From NCBI RefSeq assembly GCF_963678635.1, contig NC_087071.1:38589858-38653857 (forward strand): a stretch of DNA of 64,000 nt. The letters run 5' to 3'. Within the stretch, counting starts at the first letter, position 1, and every line of letters starts with the position of its first letter. The DNA is from Symsagittifera roscoffensis. Its lineage: Eukaryota; Xenacoelomorpha; Acoela; Convolutidae. Position numbers and translations under genes: made by a program. Shown here piece after piece: positions 27,636 to 38,815 of this stretch. The notes under the pieces are model-generated. The model saw nothing but the letters and a program-made list of their open reading frames with translations. It was not told the origin of the DNA and ran no database searches.

Positions 27636-30600
27636 TTTGCTCAATTTTATCTTTTTTCTCTGCAACTCTGATTCTTGCAACTCATTTTATGTTACACAAT
27701 TTTGTTGCTTTTAAACATTTTTGGGGTGGTTGGTTCTTTTGGTGTTGGGGGGGGGGCAAGGAGGTAAACGAGCAAAAGCTGGTTGGGGGGGTTGAGGTTA
27801 AAAAAAAGCAAACGTTGAGGGCTGGGGAAGGAAATTGTTTAGCAGTTTGAGAAACTTAATTTCCAGAAATTCTTTTTGCAAAGTCCGCGCAAAGAGAAAC
27901 AATTTGATCTATTTTGATTGATTTTAACTGAATTATATTAAATTTTAAATTTCATGAAAAAAACGGATTTTAATCAATTTTTTGTTCCGTTTTGTTATCT
28001 GATGATAACATAGAAACCAAGTTTATTGCAAGTATTTTAGACCACGAAAACCCATTTTGTTAGATTCTTCTTTTTTACTTTTGTTAGACACGAGTACGCA
28101 TAAACAATTCGCATTACGTTTTCAGCCCCATATAAACTCTTCACAGTGCATAAACTAGTCCAAAACCTGGCCAAGAAGAACTTTTTCACCATCAGACTTT
28201 TCTGAGAAAAAGATCTGACAACGTTTTTTCTATTATTAATCAAGGAGTCTATCATTGGGCGATACTTTTACTAAAAGCTTTCAATTAGATTGCTAGAAAT
28301 CGCCAGAATAAAAAACACTTGTAATATATTGTTATGTTTCCTTTTTAACCTCGGAACAACAACAAGCTGCAGTGTCTGTTTTCTTTTTTGCCATTTATCT
28401 TTGCGTATCACGTTTTTTACGAAGATATCCAAAATTTCAGAAAGCAAAATCAGCGTTTTTTGGTTCAAAAAATCGGAACTTGAGTTTTTTCGAAAACTGA
28501 AGGGCTTCTATGTGATATATCTATAAGCATTTTTGGAAATTGAAGTTTATAGATATGGCACAAAATATGGCACAGTTTCTGGCACAAAAGACCGAGTGTA
28601 AGAAAACCAAATTATAAGGTTTTAAACAATTTTCGATTGACATTGTTGAGGTCAGATACAACTTTTACCGCATCATGCATAAAAGTCTATTATCTGATTT
28701 GGTTGGGTTTGTGATCGGAACTTGTTGTTATTATGTTTTAACTGGTTGAGTTTGTTTTGGCTGTACTTCTGCTAAAATTTCGGGTGTATTTCTTTTGCCG
28801 ATTTCGTCTACATCAACGAAACCCTTGTGGTATCATATTAAATCCTTTTGGCCTTAAATAGGGGCTGAGCTCCAACAAAAAAATTGCAGTTCACAAACTG
28901 ACCGTTATTTAGGCTTCCTTTGCGCTCTCTCATTTTAAGATTCTCTCAGCTAGTAACTATTTTTTTTTCTTTAAAAGGATATCAGAGAAAACAATAATAT
29001 ATATTTTTTGAATCAGAAGGTGAAAAATCTTTTGTTGCAACAGACGTCTCGACATCGGATTGAAGAAAAAAGTTAGTTTTTCTGATACACTTATCTACAG
29101 AAGATAATCTGATTAGCTAGCTGAGAAAATGCTTAATTGAGTGAGCGGTAGGGCAGCCTAAATAACAATCAGTTTGTGAATTGCATTTAGTTTGTTGGAG
29201 GTCAGCCACTTCTCAAGGTCAAAAGGGGATTTCGTATAAAAGGGGATTTTTTGCTCAATTATATCTTTTTTCTCTGCAAATTTGATTCTTGCAACTCATT
29301 TTATGCTTGCAACACGTTTTTGTTGTTTTGAATCATTTTTTGGGGTGGTTGGTTCTTTTGGTGATGGGGGCAGCAAGGAGGCGAAGGAGCAAAAGCTGCA
29401 GTGTCTGTTTTTTTGCCATTTATCTTTGCGTATCACGTTTTTTACGAAGATATCCAAAATTTCAGAACACAAAATCAGCGTTTTTTGATTCAAAAATGTG
29501 GAATTTGAGTGTTTTTGAAAACTGAAAGGCTTCTATGTGATATATCTATAAGTATTTTTGGAAATTGAAGTTTATAGATATGGCACAAAATATGGCGCAG
29601 TTTCTGGCACAAAGGACCGAGTGTAAGAAAACTAAATTATAAGGTTTTAAACAAATTTCGATTGAAATTGTTGAGATCAAATACAACTTTTACGCATCTT
29701 GCATAAAAATCTAGTCTCTGAGTTGGCTGGGTTTGTGATCGGAACTTGTTGTTGATAATTTTTTCGTTGGTTGAATTTGTTTTTGCTGTACTTCTCTAAA
29801 AATTTCGGCTGTATTTTTTTTGCCGATTTCGTCTACATCAAAGAAACCCTCGTGGTATCATATTAAATCCTTTTTGCCTTGAATAGAGACTGAATTCCAA
29901 CAAAATAATTGCATTTCACAAACTGACCGCTATTTAGGCTTCCTTTCCGCTCTCTCATTTTAAGATTCTCTCAGCTAGTAACTAAATTATTTTCTTTAAA
30001 AGGATATCACAAAAAAATACAATATATATTTTTGAATCAGAAGGTGAAATATCTTTTGTTGCAACAGACGTCTCGACATCGGATTGAAGAAAAAAGTTAG
30101 TTTTTCTGATACACTTTTATACAGAAGATAATCTGATTAGCTAGCTGAGAAAATGCTTAATTGAGTGAGCGGTAGGGCAGCCTAAATAACAATCAGTTTG
30201 TGGATTGCATTTAGTTTGTTGGAGGTCAGCCACTTCTCAAGGTCAATAGGGGATTTCGTATAAAAGGGATTTTTTGCTCAATTATATCTTTTTTCTCTGC
30301 AAATTTGATTCTTGCAACTCATTTTATGTTACACGTTTTTGTTGTTTTGAAGCATTTTTTGGGGTGATTGGTTCTTTTGGTGATGGGGGCAGCAAGGAGG
30401 CGAAGGAGCAAAAGCTGCAGTGTCTGTTTTTTTGCCATTTATCTTTGCGTATCAGGTTTTTTAAGAAGATATCCAAAATTTCAGAAAACAAAATCAGCGT
30501 TTTTTGATTCAAAAATGTGGAATTTGAGTGTTTTTGAAAACTGAAAGGCTTCTATGTGATATATCTATAAGTATTTTTGGAAATTGAAGTTTATAGATAT

Positions 30601-33600
30601 GGCACAAAATATGGCGCAGTTTCTGGCACAAAGGACCGAGTGTAAGAAAACCAAATTATAAGGTTTTAAACAATTTTCGATTGAAATTGTTGAGATCAAA
30701 TACAACTTTTACGCATCTTGCATAAAAATCTAGTATCTGAGTTGGCTGGGTTTGTGATCGGAACTTGTTGTTGATAATTTTTTCGTTGGTTGAATTTGTT
30801 TTTGCTGTACTTCTCTAAAAATTTCGGCTGTATTTTTTTTGCCGATTTCGTCTACATCAAAGAAACCCTCGTGGTATCATATTAAATCCTTTTTGCCTTG
30901 AATAGAGACTGAATTCCAACAAAATAATTGCATTTCACAAACTGACCGCTATTTAGGCTTCCTTTCCGCTCTCTCATTTTAAGATTCTCTCAGCTAGTAA
31001 CTAAATTATTTTCTTTAAAAGGATATCAGAAAAAAATACAATATATATTTTTGAATCAGAAGGTGAAATATCTTTTGTTGCAACAGACGTCTCGACATCG
31101 GATTGAAGAAAAAAGTTAGTTTTTCTGATACACTTTTATACAGAAGATAATCTGATTAGCTAGCTGAGAAAATGCTTAATTGAGTGAGCGGTAGGGCAGC
31201 CTAAATAACAATCAGTTTGTGGATTGCATTTAGTTTGTTGGAGGTCAGCCACTTCTCAAGGTCAATAGGGGATTTCGTATAAAAGGGATTTTTTGCTCAA
31301 TTATATCTTTTTTCTCTGCAAATTTGATTCTTGCAACTCATTTTATGTTACACGTTTTTGTTGTTTTGAAGCATTTTTTGGGGTGATTGGTTCTTTTGGT
31401 GATGGGGGCAGCAAGGAGGCGAAGGAGCAAAAGCTGCAATGTCTGTTTTTTTGCCATTTATCTTTGCGTATCAGGTTTTTTAAGAAGATATCCAAAATTT
31501 CAGAAAACAAAATCAGCGTTTTTTGATTCAAAAATGTGGAATTTGAGTGTTTTTGAAAACTGAAAGGCTTCTATGTGATATATCTATAAGTATTTTTGGA
31601 AATTGAAGTTTATAGATATGGCACAAAATATGGCGCAGTTTCTGGCACAAAGGACCGAGTGTAAGAAAACCAAATTATAAGGTTTTAAACAATTTTCGAT
31701 TGAAATTGTTGAGATCAAATACAACTTTTAAGCTTCTTGCATAAAAATCTAGTATCTGAGTTGGCTGGGTTTGTGATCGGAACTTGTTGTTGATAATTTT
31801 TTTGTTGGTTGAATTTGTTTTTGCTGTACTTCTCTGTACTTCTCTAAAAATTTCGGCTGTAGTTTTTGCCGATTTCGTCTACATCAAAGAAACCCTCGTG
31901 GTATCATATTAAATCCTTTTTGCCTTGAATAGAGACTGAATTCCAACAAAATAATTGCATTTCACAAACTGACCGCTATTTAGGCTTCCTTTCCGCTCTC
32001 TCATTTTAAGATTCTCTCAGCTAGTAACTAAATTATTTTCTTTAAAAGGATATCAGAAAAAAAAACAATATATATTTTTGAATCAGAAGGTGAAATATTT
32101 TTTGTTGCAACAGACGTCTCGACATCGGATTGAAGAAAAAAGTTAGTTTTTCTGATACACTTTTATACAGAAGATAATCTGATTAGCTAGCTGAGAAGAT
32201 GCTTAATTGAGTGAGCGGTAGGGTAGCCGAATTAACGATCAGTTTGTGAATTGCATTTAGTTTGTTGGAGGTCAGCCATTACTCAAGGTCAATAGGGGAT
32301 TTCGTATATTAGGGGATTTTTTGCTCAATTATATCTTTTTTCTCTGCAAATTTGATTCTTGGAACTCATTTTATGTTACACGTTTTTGTTGTTTTGAAGC
32401 GTTTTTTGGGGTGGTTGGTTCTTTTGTTTTTGGGGGGAGCAAGGTGGTAAAGGAGCAAAAGCTGGTTGGGGGGGTTTGAGGTGCCAAAGAGCAAACGTTG
32501 AGGGCTGTGGAAGGAAATTGTATAGCAGTTTAAGAAACTTTATTTTCAGAAATCCGGTAGGCCATTTACAGGTTCTGCAAAACTTCTGTATTTTTCATTT
32601 GATGAATCAAGAGCTTTTTGCAAAATCCGCGCAAAGAGAAACAATTTGATCTATTTTGATTAATTTTAACTGAATTATAATACAATTTAGGTTTCATGAA
32701 AAATTATGGGTTTTAATCAATTTTTTGTTGCATTCTGTTATCTGATGATAACATAGAAACCGATTATATTGCAAGCATTTTAGACCACGAAATTCCATTT
32801 TGTTCAACTTTTTACACTTTCGTTGGACACGAGTACGCATAAACAATTCGTATAACGTTTTCAGCCGCATAAATTTCTTCACAGTGCAGAAACTAGTCCA
32901 AAACTTGGCCAAGAAGATCTTTTTCACCCCCAGAACTATCTCAGAAAAAATCTCAAGCCATTTTTTCTATTAGAACTCAAAGAAACCATATCTTCATTGG
33001 GCAAAAATTTTTGCTAAAAGCTTTCAATTAGATGGCTAGAAGTGGTCAGAATAAGAAACCACCACGATCGCTTAAAGTATTTTGTTATCTTTCCTTTTTA
33101 ACGTCGCAACAACTAGCTAAAGTGACTGTTTTATTTTTTGCCATTTATCTTTGCGTATCACATTTTACGAGAATTTTCAAAATTTCAGAAAGCAAAATCA
33201 ACATTTTTTGGTTCAAAAAAGTTGATTTTGAGTTTGTTTGAAACTGAAAGGCTTCCATGTGATATCTTACTTTTTGAAGCAGTTCTCACCCCGCAATTGC
33301 TAATATCTGAATTGCTTTTTGGATTTTTATCAGAAAGATTGATATCTGAATGCTCATGCAAACCATCAAAAAAATTATGTTTTTTTTGGAGTTTGAACCT
33401 TATATATATGGCACAAAATATGGCACAGTTTCTGGCACAAAAGACCGAATGTAAGAAAAAACTTATACAGTTTAAACAGTTTTTGATTGACATTGTTGAG
33501 GTCAGATACAACTTTTACCGCATCTTGCATAACAGTCTATTATCTGATTTGGTTGGGTTTGTGATCGGAACTTGTTGTTATTATGTTTTAACTGGTTGAG

Positions 33601-33850
33601 TTTGTTTTGGCTGTACTTCTGCTAAAATTTTGGTTGTATTTCTTTTGCCGATTTCGTCTACATCAACGAAACCCTTGTGGTATCATATTAAATCATTTTG
33701 GCCTTGAATGGAGGCTGAACTCCAACAAAATAATTGCAGCTCACAAACTGACCGTTATTTAGGCTTCTTTTCCGCACTCTCATTTTAACATTCTTTCAGC
33801 TAGTAACTAAATTATTTTCTTTAAAAGGATATCAGAAAAAAATACAATTT
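27636..33850. repeat. Tandem array of five units, two long and three short
   Basis: Units start at the phrase TTTTTTGCTCAATT: 27636, 29247, 30270, 31289 and 32317. Spacings are about 1611, 1023, 1019 and 1028 bp, and the last unit runs to about 33850. The outer two units are long (about 1.5-1.6 kb) and carry an extra 0.5-0.6-kb block (about 27750-28290 and 32430-33040), with a G-run, GCAAACGTTGAGGGCT and CCGCGCAAAGAGAAAC, which the middle three lack. Short units 3 and 4 are almost identical to each other. ORFs in the units (for example 30274-30507 and 31293-31526) just repeat with the unit and I do not think they are genes. A TGGCACA-type triplet (beginning ATGGCACAAAATATGG) occurs in every unit. 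Confidence 0.9.
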
Positions 33851-34147
33851 CAAAAGAATCTCTTAATTCCGACCCAGTTCTTGTTGTTCATTTTTTTTAT
33901 AATGGATCCTAATGAAAAGATTACAATGGATAGTAGTAGTTTTTTCGATGCTTTCTGCGTTTTTTAGAAGCTTTCTGATATAAATTGAAACCCTATTCTC
34001 CAGGATTACGAAAACTTTATTCATATTCAGTCAGCTATAAAAGGTTCTCAAAAAGATTTCAAATGAGAACGGTTTTTGATTAATTAACGATCTGAAAATA
34101 CGGTCTGAAACTTATTAGGTAGTTTCGGTACTCATAAAAAGTTTAAA

Positions 34148-35143
34148 CTGTTACACTCCGCGTCATAAATTTTCGTACCATCTTAATACAATGTAAACAC
34201 TTGTTTACAGACAAAAGTTGACCAATTTTTTCCGTACCCTGAGATTTTTCTTGAAATTGTCTCGCTGCTGCACGCAAATGGTTCTCCTTACGATTGATAT
34301 AAAAGATACCTGTCCTAACTTGGTTGACAGTCAGTGTTTTACATGCACTCACGCGAGATTATCGAGTTAGCGAAAGAAAAATATGCACATGGTTTTCCTT
34401 ATTGCCGAATCAGCCAAGAACTGAAATTACCAAGATCAACAGTGCAGTATATGATCAAGAATGACTCCTAAAGAGTAAAAACAAAGCGCGGACCCAACTA
34501 TCTGGCCATTGGCTTCAAAAAACTGTAAAAAAACGATTTATCGCCCTACTGAAAAACGCAAAAAAGGTGACAGCCTCAAAGTCCTGAGGGGGTGGTTTCC
34601 TAATGGTCTGAAGTATGATTTTTTTTCGACAGGTCACAATTTTGTCAAAACGGTGTCTGGTCGAATAAATTCAGTCACCTACATCAAGCTTATGAAAGAC
34701 ACTGCTATCTCTCTAATGAGATACATTCTTCCGGATGTTTGATGTTTTCGTTCTGCAACAAGACAATTGCAGTATTCATGTTTCGAAGAAAAAAAATTTG
34801 GTCTTTTTCAAGGAGACGAGAATTGAGATTCTACCTCGGCCCAGCAGGAGCCCGGAGCTCATCGTTTTAGAAAACATGTGAAGCATGTCGAGTTCAAGCG
34901 AGAACCGGAAGAAAGAGTTTGTAAAGCCGTAGACCACATGAACTCAGATCTTTCCGAATATGTTTAAATTCTATTTTCATCGTTGCAGTCGTTTTTTATC
35001 ATGCGTTACGAGAAATGAAAAAGTTTCATACTGAATTTTTTGAGCGTTTCTGAAGTGGTACAAAAAATTGGCACAGTTTTGCGTTAAATTGATGAAATTA
35101 CATGTATTAAGATGCTACGAAAAAATGTGACGCTCAGCGTAAA
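34148..35143 (+). mobile_element. Dead Tc1/mariner-type DNA transposon
   Basis: Terminal inverted repeats are seen at about 34148-34196 and 35101-35143: the left reads CATCTTAATACAATGTA and the right reads the complement TGTATTAAGATG, with matching outer bases (CGCGTCATAAATTTTCGTACC against GCTACGAAAAAATGTGACGC). A second inner pair (GACCAATTTTTTCCGTACC and the complement around 35058) supports this. The element is about 1 kb, shorter than a typical full-length member (about 1.3-1.6 kb). Confidence 0.8.
34341..34970 (+). pseudogene. Tc1-type transposase pseudogene
   Basis: The frame from the ATG at 34341 starts with a helix-turn-helix region (SREIIELAKEKYAHGF, then CRISQELKLPRSTVQYMI) and stops after about 42 codons. 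Further right, at about 34747-34890, another frame gives LQQDNCSIHVSKK and a RPSRSPEL-like motif, the usual second catalytic Asp region (QQDN) and the following proline-rich motif of Tc1 transposases. Much of the middle is missing or shifted and several stops occur. It cannot be functional. Confidence 0.8.
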
Positions 35144-36790
35144 TCCAGAATTTTATTACTGAATGATTACATTGTAGAGCATAAGTGGGGCATAGTTTGC
35201 TGAGATGCCAAAAACTCCCCCAAGCGTGTTCTCAGTCCACATGAGTATGTGTGCAATCTCTCCGATATCCGAATAGAATTTAGTGAACGACTCTTGTCTA
35301 AACAGAAAACTGAAAAAGTAGAAAAAAAACATAGTTCAACCAAACAGTCTAACTGTTTTTTAACAAACTCTCATCTTTAGGATTCATTTTTTATATGATT
35401 CCTGCCATAACGATGAAATGTTATACCAGATCCAACCATCCGCTTTTCTCATTAAATATTTATACAGGTAGCGTGGTTAACTTCATTTTTAGAGGATTCT
35501 TATTGACTTGACAAAACGATTCCTTCAATTTAGAAAAAAAAATCAGGTGATCGCAAGCGTCTTATTTGAACTTTTTGTATGAAATAAAAAGATGAAGGGA
35601 TGCTGTAAATTTTGAAGTTCCGGACCATTTTTGAAACCTTGGCATAACTTTTGAAATCAAAATTTTGAAATCATAAGGGATGGCTCTATTAGTGTACAAA
35701 TGAAAATTGTGTCAGCCTACCACAACTTTTTTCGCCTAAAAATCATGGCTTGCGTTTTTCTTCTCCTGTCAGTTCACAAATTCGACTAATTGTGAAAGTT
35801 GTGTTGTTAGACTTTAAAAAAGTAGTTGGGCTATTGAATTGAACAGTTTAAATATTCGAAAGTAATCATGTACTGTTTGTGACCTTGATGGACTTCATAA
35901 AGAAGATGAGGTTCTTGTTACTAAGAATAATTGTGAGTATCGATTGACTTTCTTGTTAAGAGAGCATATACTGAGTGACATTGAAAACGCAACACCAATT
36001 TTTCAATGATCCAAAACATTGTATAAAATGATTGATTTGAAGATTTGCAAGAAAAGAATGTGCTTGCTGTGATACATAACAACAAAATTTGACAAAATGC
36101 CAGAAATTGAGCACTAGAAAAAAGTTAGGCAAAAACCAAATGAAAAAAAAATATTTGGTCACCTAAGTTGTCATTGGAACGAATTTTAGTACCTTGATTC
36201 ATTGACAATTCTGGGAATCATTGCCTTTTTACTGTCAAAAAACGGAAAAAAACTGAAGGTCAAGCCATAAACATACCTTTTCTCGTTGGACGAAAACTGG
36301 GGTTTTCTGGTTAAATTTAGGCTCAATTTGTTTCAAGCTTGCAAGAAAACTCGAATTTAGTAAAAAATACTAAAGTAAAACAGCTGCTAAATGCTTCAAT
36401 TTTGAGGCCAGAAAAAGCGAAATTTTCGATGATGCTATTTCAATGTCATCCAGTATAGAAAATCATTACCTCGTTAGCAGGAAAACAAAAAACCATCTGA
36501 CAAAAATCGTTAAGTTTTTTTCCATCATCATCATCCTCATCATTGTGTTTCTTTCACCTTCGCTTTTCGAAACCCAGCGCTGTCTTTGAGCTTAGGCTGG
36601 GCCTGTTTCTGATGCGTTTGAAGCGTTATAGGAATCCTTCATCCCTAATCTGGGCATGTCTTTCGTTGATTCTTCAGCCTTACACTAGGCTTGACTTACA
36701 AACAAAGGTTGGAAATTTGAACCAGTCAAATAAAAAGATGGTTGGCTCTCAATTGTTAAAAAGTTTTACCATATATCCTACCAAAATTGA
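35144..36790. other. No gene seen
   Basis: AT-rich sequence with only short chance frames. A small CATCATCATC-type stretch lies at about 36524-36542. Confidence 0.4.
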
Positions 36791-36794
36791 TGAA

Positions 36795-37580
36795 GTTTGT
36801 TTGACAGATTTTTGATGGCCATTCTAAAGTCAGCTGCAAGTTCTCGACTGTCACGAGGCTTGAGGTGTAACCCGTCCCGACTTGTATGCTTCCTATAGGG
36901 AAAATGTTGATGGCCGAAATATGGTATTCTCAATTCATGTACTAGGTCAAGCTAGCATCTTTTCAGGCGTTGGTTTAATTGTGCCGTACTTTCTTCCTCT
37001 ACTGGAAAGTTCCATCAATCCGTTATTGAAGCCTTTGAATTACAGCATACGAACTAGATAAGACATCGCATTCAAAATTTCAACGTGGCCTATCAAATTT
37101 TTGTTCTCCTTGTCGAAATGATTGTTTGTTCCTGCCTTTATAATGTTGTTTTTTGAATTTTAAATCCCTCCGTGTCTTTCATCACACTGTCACTGCGCAT
37201 GATTGATTTTGGGTCGCCAAGGCAGGAAATAGTAATTGTGTTTGTAAGATAAACACCAAACACTAGAGAGGACACTATAATATTATTGGAGCAATCCTCC
37301 ACACTGTCAAGGTAGACAACTTTCCGAAAAGGCTTTAACTTTTTCTTAATTGAGCAGAACATTTCGCTGAGCGCTCTTTTTTGTCAGAAAATATCGTGTT
37401 GAGAAACTCTTCCAAGCTCCAAAGATAGACCATTACATTTTCTAGGTGCTAAAATTGAAAACGAGCGGCCGCAGAATGAGTTGTGATAGTTTTTAACAAT
37501 GATTTTCCAACGTATTATTGTCTTCTTTGACTCAATTTTCCTCTGTAGAGAGCAATGAGTTTTCAAATACTCAGACATTT
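36795..37580 (-). pseudogene. Degraded coding fragment, unrecognised
   Basis: Minus-strand frames look like pieces of one old gene: about 37370-37140 (KVVYLDSVEDCSNNIIVSSL, then SCLGDPKSIMRSDSV) and 36985-36795 (IPYFGHQHFPYRKHTSRDGL, then HLKPRDSRELAADF). The DGLHL followed by a spaced LA motif is like the C-terminal Asp-x-x-His part of SGNH-type hydrolase domains that some retroelements carry. The frames are not joined and stops lie between them. The assignment is weak; chance is possible. Confidence 0.25.
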
Positions 37581-38470
37581 TTGCGCCATGATGTACTTAC
37601 TGTACGCATAAAAATAAAATTCCTAATATGATAGGCAGCCGATGTAAATTGTATCTTAGTTCTTTGCTTGACTCATGCTTCTTGATTCCAAATACGAAGC
37701 AAACTGCATCGTTCTAGATTTCTAGTTTTTCGAAATCGCGTCCAGTGACACCTTACAATAAGCGAGTCTGCTAAAAAAAGACCTTTCACCTGTAGAGTTT
37801 TACTTTCACCGTTTTGAAACTGGTGTATGTGGTACAGTTTTTTAAGGGCGACTTAGCAAGCGCTACAGACAGAATATATATGTCTCGTAAAGCTCAAGTT
37901 CCTATCTATCTTCACGCTCAGAAATATAAAAAAAGAACATTTAAATTTTAAAGCTTCACTTTATTTCTTTTCGACTTGGCACACATATTTCAGTTTTGTC
38001 TGGATTGATCTTCAGCTTGAGCTTATGGTACTTTGTAATCAGTTTCTTTAGTATTGAAATAATTTCGAAATTTATGGTGGAACTGTTCGCTTTTCTGGAC
38101 GCCATTTCCCCCTCAGTGATTCAAGCCCCTGCCAACCCAAAGGGTCCCCCCTTTAGTACTTTTTAAGAAATCCATTTTTGGCCGACCGACCCTAAAATTT
38201 TTCTAAGGGCGCCTTCGGCGCCAATATATACTAACTTTGAGGGGGAGCGCGCGCGCCAAAAAACGCGTTTTTTTTTGTCAAAATTTTCCAAAAAGTGCCC
38301 AAAAACGTTTTTTTTACCTGTTTTTTCAAAACAGGGTCTTTTTACTGCTTTGAGAGAGCTCGAAAAATCAATCTGATCGACCCAAAAAAAGAAAAAAAAA
38401 GGTCGCTAAAATTTTCGAAAATTTTTTGAAAATCCGCCCCCCCCCCTCGAGAAAATCCTAGACCCGCCTC

Positions 38471-38472
<2 letters not shown>
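37581..38472. other. No gene; G/C-run low-complexity stretch near the gap
   Basis: 38100-38460 differs in composition from its surroundings, with runs of C, GCGCGCGC, and a perfect inverted repeat GGCGCC-TTC-GGCGCC (about 38206-38221). The minus strand translates partly as RGGSRIFSRGGGG, a phrase typical of dispersed repeats rather than of genes. Confidence 0.5.

Positions 38473-38520
<48 letters not shown>
38473..38520. repeat. TA microsatellite at a gap edge
   Basis: About 24 TA units run directly into the 200-N gap (38521-38720), which was probably caused by this repeat. Confidence 0.95.
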
Positions 38521-38815
38521 NNNNNNNNNNNNNNNNNNNNNNNNNNNNNNNNNNNNNNNNNNNNNNNNNNNNNNNNNNNNNNNNNNNNNNNNNNNNNNNN
38601 NNNNNNNNNNNNNNNNNNNNNNNNNNNNNNNNNNNNNNNNNNNNNNNNNNNNNNNNNNNNNNNNNNNNNNNNNNNNNNNNNNNNNNNNNNNNNNNNNNNN
38701 NNNNNNNNNNNNNNNNNNNNTTTGTCGTGGACGTTAAGCGTAAAAGGTCGGCTTTGCAGACGGTTTTGTCTGTTTCTGTTTTTCACGAGCTTGAGCAGGA
38801 ACCGGCAATTTACCT

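Noticed and set aside
30274-31526. Identical 77-codon ORFs in neighbouring array units, with 62-codon ORFs on the other strand
   Set aside because: They repeat only because the 1019-bp unit repeats, overlap each other on opposite strands, and are changed in the other units.
33138-33599. 153-codon plus-strand ORF in the last array unit
   Set aside because: The equivalent position in other units is closed by stops; low-complexity content.
27630-33850. CRISPR-like or bacterial repeat array
   Set aside because: Units are about 1 kb, with no short repeats and spacers; the genome is eukaryotic.
38406-38786. 126-codon ORF across the N-gap
   Set aside because: Most codons are unknown bases or TA microsatellite; not a gene.
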